The position numbers and the translations under genes are program-made. Of a stretch of 64,000 nt of DNA, positions 24,075 to 31,908 are shown piece after piece. Within the stretch, counting starts at the first letter, position 1, and the number at the start of each line of letters is the position of its first letter. The stretch lies in the NCBI RefSeq assembly GCF_022664455.2, contig NZ_JAKRKC020000002.1, forward strand, positions 2,790,001 through 2,854,000, written 5' to 3'. This DNA comes from Actinomadura luzonensis. Lineage in GTDB: Bacteria; Actinomycetota; Actinomycetes; Streptosporangiales; Streptosporangiaceae. The notes beneath the pieces were generated by a model that was not told where the DNA came from, did not search any database, and saw only the letters and a program-made list of their open reading frames with translations.

Positions 24075-24889
24075 AGCACGTCCCGCAGGGCGGGCTCCCG
24101 CCCGCGCTGCCAGACCAGCCGCAACGCCAGCGCGCCCGCGTCCTGCCCCCCGAGCGGGACCAGGGCGCCGGCCGCGAGGTCGCCGTCCACCGCGAAGTCC
24201 GGCAGCAGGGCGCTGCCGAGCCCCTGCCTGGCCCACTCGCGGGCGGTCGCGATGCTGGTCAGCTCCCTGCGCGGGGTGCGGGACAGGTCCGGCAGGCGCT
24301 CGGCGGCCAGCCGGATCGAGCAGCCGCGCGGGCTCACCAGCAGCGGCTCGGTGTCGCCGCCCGGCGCCGCGACCAGCGACAGCCGCACCTCGCCCACGTC
24401 CAGGAAGTCCAGCCCGGCGGGCGGGTCGAAGCCGAGGCCGCCCACCCGCGGCCCGGCGTCCAGCAGCAGCGCCGCGTCCAGCCGGCCGCCGGCCAGCTCC
24501 GCCAGCAGGTCCTGGCGGGTCAGCGCGCGCACGTCCACGTCCAGGTCGGGGCGGCGCCGCGACAGGCGGCGGATCACCGCGGGCAGCCGGGCCGCGGCCA
24601 CCATCTCCAGCGCGCCGATCCGCACCCGGCGGCGCCCGCCCGTCACCGCCCGCCGTACCTCCTCGGCGTGGTCCAGCAGCCCCCGCGCCCGCTCCAGCAG
24701 CACCGCGCCCGGCTCGGTCAGCCGCATCCCGCGCGGCGTACGCTCGAACAGCGCCACGCCGAGGCTCTGCTCCAGCCGGCGCACCTGCTCCGACACCGAC
24801 GCCGGGGCGAGGCCGAGCGCGTTGGCGGCCTCGGTGACCGTCCCGGCCCCGGCCACCGCCACGAACCCCCGCAACTGCCGCAAGTCCAT
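24056..24889 (-). CDS. LysR-family transcriptional regulator
   Basis: 277 residues. The N-terminal winged helix is MDLRQLRGFVAVAGAGTVTE followed by ANALGLAPASVSEQVRRLEQ, then LFERTPRGMRLTEPG. A substrate-binding domain covers about 90-270. It diverges from an MFS exporter, and a CCCTCA/TGAGGG inverted repeat lies between them, so it probably controls that exporter. The ATG at 24889 is seven bases past TATGCT; an ATG at 24901 overlaps that hexamer and is less likely. Confidence 0.9.
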   Translation of the reverse strand: MDLRQLRGFVAVAGAGTVTEAANALGLAPASVSEQVRRLEQSLGVALFERTPRGMRLTEPGAVLLERARGLLDHAEEVRRAVTGGRRRVRIGALEMVAAARLPAVIRRLSRRRPDLDVDVRALTRQDLLAELAGGRLDAALLLDAGPRVGGLGFDPPAGLDFLDVGEVRLSLVAAPGGDTEPLLVSPRGCSIRLAAERLPDLSRTPRRELTSIATAREWARQGLGSALLPDFAVDGDLAAGALVPLGGQDAGALALRLVWQRGREPALRDVLYAMAS

Positions 24890-24896
24890 GCCCGCC

Positions 24897-24902
24897 AGCA
24901 TA
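24897..24902 (-). promoter_or_regulatory. lysR -10 hexamer
   Basis: TATGCT on the minus strand, GGCGGGC, then ATG at 24889. Confidence 0.5.
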
Positions 24903-24919
24903 CGGTTCTCCCGAACGCT

Positions 24920-24943
24920 CCCTCAGGCTGCCCCTGTTGAGGG
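24920..24943. promoter_or_regulatory. candidate LysR binding site
   Basis: CCCTCA and TGAGGG arms 12 bases apart, in the 84-bp gap between lysR and the MFS gene. The spacing fits LysR boxes (T-N11-A type). Confidence 0.5.
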
Positions 24944-24973
24944 GAGATGCCGGGTTTCCGCAGGCTGGGCGGC

Positions 24974-26224
24974 ATGCGAATGTTCGGCTTCTCCCTCGCC
25001 TACTTCCTGGTGATCCTGGACACCACCGTGCTCACGATCGCCCTGCCCGACCTGCGGGCCTCGCTCGGCGGCTCGCTGGCCGGCCAGCAGTGGGCCGTGA
25101 ACGCGTACACGGTCGCCTTCGCCGCCGCGCTCCTCACCGGCGGCGCCGTGGCCGACCGCTACGGCGCGGCCCGCGTGTTCAAGCTGGGCGTGGCGGCCTT
25201 CGGCGCGGTCTCCCTGCTCTGCGCGGCCGCGCCCGCCCTCGGCCCGCTGATCGGGCTGCGGGCGCTGCTCGGCGTGGCGGCCGCGCTGTGCACCGGCGGC
25301 TCGCTCGGGCTGCTGGCCGAGCTGTTCCCCGAGCCCGCCGCCCGGGCCCGCGCCACCGGCCTGTGGGCCGCGATCACCGGCAGCGCCCTCGCGGCCGGGC
25401 CGCTGCTCGGCGGCCTGCTCGTGGACGTGTCCGGCTGGCGCGCCGTCTTCCTCCTCAACCCGCCGCTCGCCCTGGTCAGCCTGCTCGTCATGCGGCGGGT
25501 GCGCTCCCCGCGCGGCGTGCGCGGCATCGACTGGCAGGTGCAGGTGCTGGCCTGCGCGTTCCTCGGGCTGGTGGCCGAGGCGCTGATCGACGCCTCGGCG
25601 CTCGCCGGCGGGCTCGCGCTCGCGGCCCTGGCGGCGCTGGTGGCCGTCGAACGCCGCAGCCACGCCCCGGCCCTGCCCGGCGGCCTGCTCGCCGCCACCT
25701 GGCCCGAGCTGCTGGCCGGCGTGGTCGCCAACTTCGCCTTCTCCGGGGCGCTGTTCGTCCTGACCCTGCTGTTCCAGGACACCCGCCACCTCACGCCGAC
25801 GGCCGCCGGGCTGGCGTTCCTGCCGCTCACGCTCCCGATGACGGTCAACCCGCTGCTCACCGGCCGCCTCGTCGCCCGCCACGGGCCGCGCCCGGCCATC
25901 CTCGGCGGCCTCGCCCTCATCGCCGCCGCGCTGACCGGGCTGGCCCTGACCGACCTGGTGGCGCCGTGGCTGCTCGTGATGGGGTTCGGGCTGTCGTTCG
26001 TGCTGCCCGCGCTCATGGCCGGCATGGTGAGCAGCGCCCCGGCCGGGACGGCGGGCACGGCGGGCGGCGTGCTCAACACCTTCCGCCAGGTCGGGGCCAC
26101 GCTGGGCGTCGCCGTCATGGGCGTGCTCGGCCGCCCCCTGCTGGCGGCGGCCGTCCTGACCGCCCTCACCTGCGCCTGCTACGGCCTGGCGGCCGCCCGG
26201 GCCCGCCGGGTCCGGGTATCGTGA
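24974..26224 (+). CDS. MFS transporter, probable drug exporter
   Basis: 416 residues from the ATG at 24974; an upstream ATG at 24947 adds nine residues without membrane character. It opens with FSLAYFLVILDTTVLTIALP, the DHA2/QacA-type first helix, and has GGAVADRYGAARVF after helix 2. A GPLLGGLLVDVSGWR motif in helix 5 is motif C of antiporters. About 12 helices fit the length. It diverges from lysR, the likely regulator. Its stop overlaps a possible GTG start of the next gene. Confidence 0.9.
   Translation: MRMFGFSLAYFLVILDTTVLTIALPDLRASLGGSLAGQQWAVNAYTVAFAAALLTGGAVADRYGAARVFKLGVAAFGAVSLLCAAAPALGPLIGLRALLGVAAALCTGGSLGLLAELFPEPAARARATGLWAAITGSALAAGPLLGGLLVDVSGWRAVFLLNPPLALVSLLVMRRVRSPRGVRGIDWQVQVLACAFLGLVAEALIDASALAGGLALAALAALVAVERRSHAPALPGGLLAATWPELLAGVVANFAFSGALFVLTLLFQDTRHLTPTAAGLAFLPLTLPMTVNPLLTGRLVARHGPRPAILGGLALIAAALTGLALTDLVAPWLLVMGFGLSFVLPALMAGMVSSAPAGTAGTAGGVLNTFRQVGATLGVAVMGVLGRPLLAAAVLTALTCACYGLAAARARRVRVS
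26217..26222 (+). promoter_or_regulatory. -10 hexamer of the B3/B4 gene
   Basis: TATCGT, seven bases, then ATG at 26230, inside the end of the MFS gene. Confidence 0.4.
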
Positions 26225-26229
26225 CCGGA

Positions 26230-26937
26230 ATGACGGCCTTCCAGCACTCCCCGGACCTCTGGCGCGACTTCCCCGAGCTGGTGCCCGGGGTCCTCACGGC
26301 ACGCGGCGTCACCGCGGACGCGCCCGTGGCCGACCGGCTGCTCCCGTACACCGAGACCGCCGCCAAACGGCTGGCCACGGCGGGCACGGAGAGCGAGCTG
26401 CCGGAGATCCAGGCGTGGCGGCGGGCCTTCGCCCGCATGGGGCTCAAGCCCACGCAATACCGCTGCGCCTCGGAGTCGCTGCTGCGCCGCCTGCGCAAGG
26501 AGGGCGCGCTGCCGGGCCTGCACCCCCTGATCGACCTGTGCAACGCCGTCTCCGTCGGCTACGCGATCCCCGTCGCGGTGTTCGACCTCTCCCGGATCGC
26601 GGGCGACCTGGAGGTGCGCCGCGCGACGGGGGAGGAGACGTACCTGACCTTCGGCGGCGAGACCGAGCACCCGGCCCCGGGCGAGGTGATCTTCGCCGAC
26701 GCCGAGGGGCGGGCGCACGCCCGCCGCTGGACCAACCGGCAGAGCGGCCTGTCCGCCGTCCGCCCCGGCACCACGGACGTCCTGATCGTCGCCGAAGCCC
26801 TCCACGACACGGCCCGCGCCGACATCGACGCCCTCCTGGCCGCCCTCACGGCCGACCTGGCCGCCCTCTGGCCCGGCGCGCCGAGCACCCCGTCCGTGCT
26901 CACCCCGTCCGCCCCCCGCTTCACCGTCACGGCCTGA
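26230..26937 (+). CDS. freestanding B3/B4 (tRNA-editing-type) domain protein
   Basis: 235 residues. This is the PheRS beta-chain B3/B4 fold as a stand-alone protein: SELPEIQAWRRAFARMGLKP followed by PTQYRCASESLLRR, then LIDLCNAVSVGYAIPVAVFD, and FADAEGRAHARRWTNRQSG near the end. The B3/B4 domain in PheRS hydrolyses mischarged Tyr-tRNAPhe; the freestanding proteins are thought to edit mischarged tRNA or act on aminoacyl compounds. The start could instead be GTG at 26221, which overlaps the MFS stop as GTGA and would couple translation. Confidence 0.85.
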   Translation: MTAFQHSPDLWRDFPELVPGVLTARGVTADAPVADRLLPYTETAAKRLATAGTESELPEIQAWRRAFARMGLKPTQYRCASESLLRRLRKEGALPGLHPLIDLCNAVSVGYAIPVAVFDLSRIAGDLEVRRATGEETYLTFGGETEHPAPGEVIFADAEGRAHARRWTNRQSGLSAVRPGTTDVLIVAEALHDTARADIDALLAALTADLAALWPGAPSTPSVLTPSAPRFTVTA

Positions 26938-27315
26938 CCTCCGCCCACCCCGCCGGCCGTACGCTCGCAGCGAGGACGAGCCCGCCCGCTCGTCCACCGC
27001 GCCCGCCCGGCGACCCGCCGCGCGATCTCGTCGCGGCTGAGCCCCTGCGTCCGCCTCCCGCTGCCCGGGCTCCAGGTCCTCGGCGCTGGCCTCCTGGACG
27101 AGCGCCCCCACCTGGTGCTCCTGCTCGATGGCGATCTGCCCCAGATCCACCTGGCCGCCGGGGTAGCTGATGCTCCGCACCCGGTCGATCAGCCGCTCGA
27201 AGGCGAGCCGGTGCCGCCTGATCACGAGGCGGGTCGCGAGGACGACCGCGACCGGCCATGCCACCGCGCCCAGGAGACCGGCGATCGCCTCGATCAGCTT
27301 TGCCCAGTCGGCCAC
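26938..27315 (-). pseudogene. single-pass membrane protein, 3' end probably frameshifted
   Basis: The ATG at 27315 opens a convincing short membrane protein: MADWAKLIEAIAGLLGAVAW and a helix to about residue 30, then a basic segment and SYPGGQVDLGQ. After about residue 88 the frame turns into Arg/Ala-rich text and runs open, antisense to the B3/B4 gene, to 26179. A shift of frame near 27040 restores sensible sequence (LSRDEIARRVAG), but no proper stop follows. I read it as a small gene with a damaged or misread 3' end. The 3' coordinate is arbitrary. Confidence 0.4.
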
Positions 27316-27366
27316 GACGGCAGCGTACGCGGACGAACCCCACCGGGCCAGAGCGCAAGCCGGTCG

Positions 27367-28089
27367 TCAGCGGGCGTATCGGGTGCCGGTCTCGAAGTCG
27401 CGCACGACGGCGCCGTCGCGGACCTCCCGCGTGTGCCAGGCGCACAGGTGCGTGCCCAGGCCGTTCTGCGCCGGCCGGCCGCATCGCGCGCTCCGGCCGC
27501 CGGGGCCGGGGGACGCCGCCCGGCACCGGGCGGCGTCCGCCGCCTGGTTGCCGGGCTGCCTCGTCGTCGCCGTCCGGCCCTGCAGCCGGAACGGCGAGGT
27601 GCCGTCGGGGTTCACGAGACCGAGCTCGCCCATCGTCGCCCACGTGGGCGGCCGGGTGGTGACGGTCACCCGCAGCGTGCGGCCGGACGCGATGCGGGCC
27701 CGCCGCCACCCGACACCCGTCAGCGTGGGCACGTCGGCCGACAGCCACGGGTTCAACGTCAGGGCCGCGAGCACGTGATGCCCCCTGCGCACGGTGACGT
27801 GCGCGATCTCCCCGCTCATCATGGGGAACGGGACGATCCGGCCGTGCCCGTCCTGGATCATGAGCAGCGCGGGCATCGGGAGCGCGAAGGCGCCCTGGTC
27901 GATGGCGATGTCGGCGTCGCTGACGGGCAGGCCGCCCGCGCTGAGGTCCTGCCGCCCGACCGGGGTCTCCGCCTGCCGGGCCGGCCTGTGCTCGACGGTC
28001 GCCCGGTCGAACAGCCATTTCGCGCCTCTGGTGAGGAGCGTCCGCGCGGCCGCCGCGAAGAGCGGGACCACGACGGACTCCGCCACCAT
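27367..28089 (-). CDS. hypothetical protein
   Basis: 240 residues from the ATG at 28089 (GGGGGGAGCG upstream). An N-terminal amphipathic or short membrane helix (VVVPLFAAAARTLL) is followed by a mainly beta middle (LLMIQDGHGRIVPFP, then VTVRRGHHVLAALTL) and a Cys-containing C-terminal tail (ARCRAASPG, CGRPAQNG, LCAWHTREVRDG). No family recognised. It lies 138 bp past the glnA stop in the same direction, beyond a strong terminator, so it needs its own promoter. Codon use is like its neighbours. Confidence 0.55.
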   Translation of the reverse strand: MVAESVVVPLFAAAARTLLTRGAKWLFDRATVEHRPARQAETPVGRQDLSAGGLPVSDADIAIDQGAFALPMPALLMIQDGHGRIVPFPMMSGEIAHVTVRRGHHVLAALTLNPWLSADVPTLTGVGWRRARIASGRTLRVTVTTRPPTWATMGELGLVNPDGTSPFRLQGRTATTRQPGNQAADAARCRAASPGPGGRSARCGRPAQNGLGTHLCAWHTREVRDGAVVRDFETGTRYAR

Positions 28090-28180
28090 CGCGCTCCCCC
28101 CGATCCCGCCGGCCGGCACGTCACCGTACATCATCGAGGGTGACGCTGAGTGATCACAAGCGCGGACGCCGCGCATGGAA

Positions 28181-28213
28181 ACGGCCCGGCATCGTGTCCC
28201 GATGCCGGGCCGT
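28181..28213 (-). terminator. Rho-independent terminator of glnA
   Basis: A perfect 14-bp stem (ACGGCCCGGCATCG and its complement) with a five-base loop, 14 bases past the glnA stop. On the minus strand TTTCC follows. Confidence 0.8.
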
Positions 28214-28227
28214 GCTCGCGGGCGTCG

Positions 28228-29652
28228 TCAGACGTCGTAGTACAGCTCGAACTCGTGCGGGTGCGGGCGCAGGCGGATCGGGTCGACCTCGTTCTCCCGC
28301 TTGTACGACAGCCACGTCTCGATCAGGTCGGGCGTGAAGACGCCGCCTTCGAGCAGGTAGTCGTGGTCCTCCTCCAGCGCGTTGAGCACGTCGGTGAGGG
28401 AGCCGGGGACCTGCGGGATGTTGCGGGCCTCCTCGGGCGGCAGCTCGTAGAGGTCCTTGTCGACCGGCTCCGGCGGCTCGATCTTGTTGCGGATGCCGTC
28501 GATGCCCGCCATGAGCATCGCCGAGAAGGCGAAGTACGGGTTGCAGGACGGGTCCGGCACCCGGAACTCGATGCGCTTGGCCTTCGGGTTGGAGCCCGTG
28601 ATCGGGATGCGGACGCAGGCCGACCGGTTGCGCTGCGAGTAGACGAGGTTGACCGGCGCCTCGTAGCCCGGCACCAGGCGGTGGTAGGAGTTGACCGTCG
28701 GGTTGGTGAAGGCCAGCAGCGACGGGGCGTGCTTGAGCAGGCCGCCGATGTAGTAGCGGGCGGTGTCGGACAGGCCCGCGTAGCCGACCTCGTCGTAGAA
28801 CAGCGGCGAGCCGTCCTTCCACAACGACTGGTGGCAGTGCATGCCGGAGCCGTTGTCACCGAAGATCGGCTTGGGCATGAACGTGACGGTGTGGCCGAAC
28901 TCCAGCGCCGTGCTCTTGATGATGTACTTGTACAGCATCAGGTTGTCGGCGGTCTTGAGCAGCGTGCCGAACTTGAAGTCGATCTCCGCCTGGCCTGCGG
29001 TGCCCACCTCGTGGTGCTGCATCTCGACCTCGATGCCGCACTCGATGAGGTTGCGGACCATCTCCGAGCGCAGGTCGGTGAAGTGGTCCATCGGCGGCAC
29101 CGGGAAGTAGCCGCCCTTGTAGCGCGGCTTGTAGCCGAGGTTGCCGCCCTCGGTCGACTTGCCGGTGTTCCAGGCGCCCTCGATGGAGTCGATGTAGTAG
29201 TAGCCGGCGTTCTGCCGGGTCTCGAAGCGGACGTCGTCGAAGATGTAGAACTCGGCCTCCGGGCCGAAGTACACCGTGTCGGCGATGCCGGTGCCCTTGA
29301 GGTACTCCTCCGCCTTGCGCGCGACGTTGCGCGGGTCGCGGCTGTAGGCCTCGCCGGTGAGCGGGTCGTGCACGAAGAAGTTGATGTTCAGCGTCTTGTG
29401 CTGGCGGAACGGGTCCACGACGGCGCTGGCCGGGTCGGGCAGCAGGAGCATGTCGGACTCGTGGATCTGCTGGAAGCCGCGGATCGACGAGCCGTCGAAC
29501 ATGAGTCCGTCAGTGAAGACGCTCGCGCTGAAGTTCTCTACCGGGAAGGTGAAGTGGTGCGTCGTCCCCGGCAGGTCGGTGAACCTGACATCGACGAACT
29601 GCACCCCTTCGTCACTGATGAACTTCAGGACGTCGTCGGCGGAGTTGAACAC
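28228..29652 (-). CDS. glnA: glutamine synthetase type I (GSI-beta)
   Basis: 474 residues, the usual length. It condenses glutamate and ammonia with ATP. Key segments: [11 protein letters not shown], the metal/glutamate region [26 protein letters not shown], the ATP site [19 protein letters not shown], and NPYFAFSAM. Tyr near residue 400 in DLYELPPEE is the site that GlnE adenylylates, so activity is probably controlled by the glnE product in this window. The start is GTG at 29652 with GGAGG nine bases away. A complete four-box GlnR operator lies upstream. Confidence 0.97.
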   Translation of the reverse strand: MFNSADDVLKFISDEGVQFVDVRFTDLPGTTHHFTFPVENFSASVFTDGLMFDGSSIRGFQQIHESDMLLLPDPASAVVDPFRQHKTLNINFFVHDPLTGEAYSRDPRNVARKAEEYLKGTGIADTVYFGPEAEFYIFDDVRFETRQNAGYYYIDSIEGAWNTGKSTEGGNLGYKPRYKGGYFPVPPMDHFTDLRSEMVRNLIECGIEVEMQHHEVGTAGQAEIDFKFGTLLKTADNLMLYKYIIKSTALEFGHTVTFMPKPIFGDNGSGMHCHQSLWKDGSPLFYDEVGYAGLSDTARYYIGGLLKHAPSLLAFTNPTVNSYHRLVPGYEAPVNLVYSQRNRSACVRIPITGSNPKAKRIEFRVPDPSCNPYFAFSAMLMAGIDGIRNKIEPPEPVDKDLYELPPEEARNIPQVPGSLTDVLNALEEDHDYLLEGGVFTPDLIETWLSYKRENEVDPIRLRPHPHEFELYYDV

Positions 29653-29686
29653 TCTCGAACCTCCCTGGGGACTGGCCATCATTGCG

Positions 29687-29740
29687 ACGCTAGGGCTAAG
29701 CGGTTTCCGTACGGTGTCCCAATTGTTTCGCACGTGTTAC
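29687..29740 (-). promoter_or_regulatory. glnA promoter with complete GlnR operator
   Basis: On the minus strand: GTAAC-n6-GAAAC-n6-GACAC-n6-GAAAC (29703-29740), the full a1-b1-a2-b2 GlnR pattern with exact 11-bp phasing. A TAGCGT -10 (29687-29692) follows without a clear -35, as expected for an activated promoter. Confidence 0.85.
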
Positions 29741-29746
29741 GCAGCG

Positions 29747-30688
29747 TCAGGTCTCCTGGGCCCTCCCGCAGCCCCCGCCGGGCTCCGGTTCGCCGGCGAA
29801 CCTCGGGTGGATGTAGCCGTCGCCGGTGTCGCAGCGCGCCGGCGTGGCGTCGGCGCCCCACGAGGTCACCCAGGTCACCAGCCGGCCGCCCTCGCGGTGG
29901 ATCCGCACCTCGCCCGAGGCGTGCGTGACGACCCGGACGACGGTCTCCGGCCGCCCGGGGCGTCGCACGGCGTACACGATAAGGTGGTCGAGCCGCACCT
30001 CGGCGCCGCCCCGGCCGTCCGCGCCGGACGGGCCGAGCGTGATCCGGCCCGTCACCTTGACGACGTCGGAGGCGAGCTCGGCCTCGCCGGGCGCGAAGCT
30101 GCTGACCCAGGACCGGCCGGGCCCGTCCGCGCCGGGCCGCGGCGTGAAGGCGGCGCGCTGCCCGGGGTCGAGGGCGGCGACGAAGGCGTCGGGGTCGCCG
30201 CCCCGCAGCGTGTCGCGATCGAGGTAGGCGGCGGCCAGCAGGTCGCGGACGCGGGCCAGCCCCTCGGCCACGTCCTCGCGCGACAGGCCGCCCACCGCCC
30301 TGGCCTCGGGCAGGACGAAGCCCGCGATCCCGTCGGCGTAGCGGGCGGCCGGCGACCCGGCGAACGGGTCGCGCGGGACGGCGTCCACCGCGCGCGCGGC
30401 CGCCTCCTCGGCCGGCGGGGCCGGCAGGCCGGGACGGAAGGTCACGACCAGGCCCGCGGCGGCGATCAGCGCCGTGACCGTCGCCATCGCGAGCCACATC
30501 CGCCCGGGGCGGCGCCGCGGCGGGTCGTACGCGCGGCCGGGGGAGGCGGGTAAGCGCCTCCGCCTCGGGCGCGGTGGACGCGCTCTGGCGGCCTTGGTGG
30601 CGGCGGCGCGCATGCGGCGCTGCTCGTCGGCGTCGATCTGGCCGACCAGCTCGTAGAAGCGCTGGTCGAGGTCATCCCCGTGTGGCAT
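29747..30688 (-). CDS. hypothetical membrane-anchored protein upstream of glnA
   Basis: 313 residues from the ATG at 30688 (ATGs at 30697 and further up are possible). A conserved-looking N-terminus (DLDQRFYELVGQIDADEQRR) and a basic stretch lead into one membrane helix (MWLAMATVTALIAAAGLVVT). An outward or periplasm-like domain follows with a late Cys pair (ARCDTGDGYIHPRF and GGGCGR). No catalytic motif and no known family recognised. It ends beside the glnA operator, in the same direction as glnA. Confidence 0.65.
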   Translation of the reverse strand: MPHGDDLDQRFYELVGQIDADEQRRMRAAATKAARARPPRPRRRRLPASPGRAYDPPRRRPGRMWLAMATVTALIAAAGLVVTFRPGLPAPPAEEAAARAVDAVPRDPFAGSPAARYADGIAGFVLPEARAVGGLSREDVAEGLARVRDLLAAAYLDRDTLRGGDPDAFVAALDPGQRAAFTPRPGADGPGRSWVSSFAPGEAELASDVVKVTGRITLGPSGADGRGGAEVRLDHLIVYAVRRPGRPETVVRVVTHASGEVRIHREGGRLVTWVTSWGADATPARCDTGDGYIHPRFAGEPEPGGGCGRAQET

Positions 30689-30765
30689 GCGGTCCATGGT
30701 GGCGGCCGCATGACGCGGTTGGGTCACGACGCCGACCGGCCACCCGGGCGGATACCGTGGAGGGC

Positions 30766-31227
30766 ATGAGCAGCAAGCAGCCCCGGTGGACGCAGACGTG
30801 GCTCGGCGGGGTCAGGTCCGCCGGCATCGACCTCGGCTACCCGGGGGAGCGCCTGGGGCTGCCCGAGGAGGGCAGCGGGTCGGTCTCCGGCTGGGGCCGC
30901 AGGATCGGGGCCCTGGTGATCGACTGGATGATCTGCACGTGGGTCGTCGTGCAGCTGCTGCTCCGGATCGACCCGGCCGGGTCGCCGTGGGCGCCGGTGG
31001 CCGTGTTCGCCCTGCAGTACCTGCTGCTGGTCGGCTTCATGGGGCAGACGTTCGGGCACCGGCTGATGGGCGTGCGGGTGGCGGCGATGGACGGCGGCGA
31101 CCCCCGGCTGCTGCCCGTGGCGGTGCGCACCGTGCTGCTGTGCCTGGCCGTGCCCGCGCTCATCTGGGACCGCGACCACCGCGGCCTGCACGACCGGGTG
31201 TCCAACACCGTCGTCGTCCGCATGTGA
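30766..31227 (+). CDS. RDD family membrane protein
   Basis: 153 residues. After a 40-residue cytoplasmic start come RRIGALVIDWMICTWVV, with the Arg and Asp of the RDD signature, two further helices (AVFALQYLLLVGFMGQTFGH and the one at AVRTVLLCLAVPALIW), and WDRDHRGLHDRVSNTVVV, the conserved RDD tail. RDD proteins are small membrane proteins of unclear function, some with Na+/H+ antiport activity. In streptomycetes an RDD gene also lies beside glnA. Confidence 0.88.
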   Translation: MSSKQPRWTQTWLGGVRSAGIDLGYPGERLGLPEEGSGSVSGWGRRIGALVIDWMICTWVVVQLLLRIDPAGSPWAPVAVFALQYLLLVGFMGQTFGHRLMGVRVAAMDGGDPRLLPVAVRTVLLCLAVPALIWDRDHRGLHDRVSNTVVVRM

Positions 31228-31232
31228 GCGAA

Positions 31233-31270
31233 AAACCATACCGGGTTCAAAAACGTACCCGGTATGGTTT
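31233..31270. promoter_or_regulatory. 38-bp inverted repeat, TetR operator candidate
   Basis: AAACCATACCGGGT (31233-31246) and its exact complement (31257-31270) are ten bases apart. They cover the -35 to -10 region of the following tetR gene. Confidence 0.75.
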
Positions 31271-31275
31271 AGGCT
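31246..31275 (+). promoter_or_regulatory. promoter of the tetR/TIM-barrel operon
   Basis: TTCAAA (31246-31251) and TAGGCT (31270-31275), 18 bp apart; six bases later comes ATG at 31282. Confidence 0.55.
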
Positions 31276-31281
31276 GTCCGC

Positions 31282-31908
31282 ATGATGATGGCAGGACTGC
31301 GGGAGCGGAAGAAGGAGCAGACGCGGCGGCGCATCGCCGAGACCGCGCTGCGGCTGTTCGGCGAGCGCGGCTACGACGCGGTGACCGTCAACGAGGTCGC
31401 CGAGGCGGCCGGGGTCGCCAAGGTCACCCTGTTCAGCTACTTCCCGTCCAAGGAGTCCCTGGTCCTGGACGGCGTCAAGGACGACGCCGCCGCGGTCGTG
31501 GACGGGCGGCCGGAGGGGCGGACGCCGCTCGCCGCGCTGCGCGCCCACTACAGCGCGCTGGCGCACCAGGGCGACGCGGCCGGGGTGGACGTCGAGGGCA
31601 TGCTGCTCAGGGTCCAGGTGATCACCGGCAGCCCGGCGCTGCTGGAGGGCGTCCACCAGGCCCGCATGGAGCAGCGCCACGAGCTGGCCGCCGCGCTCGC
31701 CCGCGCCCTGCCCGGCCGCGGGCTGGCCCCCCAGCTCATGGCCGCCCAGGTCACCACCGCCGTCACCACGCTCCAGGAGGTCTTCTTCCTGCGGCTGTCG
31801 GAGGGCATGCCGCTGGAGCAGGCGGCGCGACGCCTCGGCGAGGACGTCGAGCTGGCCTTCGACCTCCTGGAGCACGGGTTCGCAGCGATCGAAGGGGAGA
31901 GAGCGTGA
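31282..31908 (+). CDS. TetR-family regulator
   Basis: 208 residues. The helix-turn-helix VTVNEVAEAAGVAKVTLFSY is followed by FPSKESLVLDG. The C-terminal helical domain (about 80-200) resembles MftR-type ligand domains. The promoter carries a long palindrome, which fits autoregulation. The stop overlaps the GTG start of the TIM-barrel gene as GTGA, so the two are translated together and presumably share an inducer. Confidence 0.9.
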   Translation: MMMAGLRERKKEQTRRRIAETALRLFGERGYDAVTVNEVAEAAGVAKVTLFSYFPSKESLVLDGVKDDAAAVVDGRPEGRTPLAALRAHYSALAHQGDAAGVDVEGMLLRVQVITGSPALLEGVHQARMEQRHELAAALARALPGRGLAPQLMAAQVTTAVTTLQEVFFLRLSEGMPLEQAARRLGEDVELAFDLLEHGFAAIEGERA

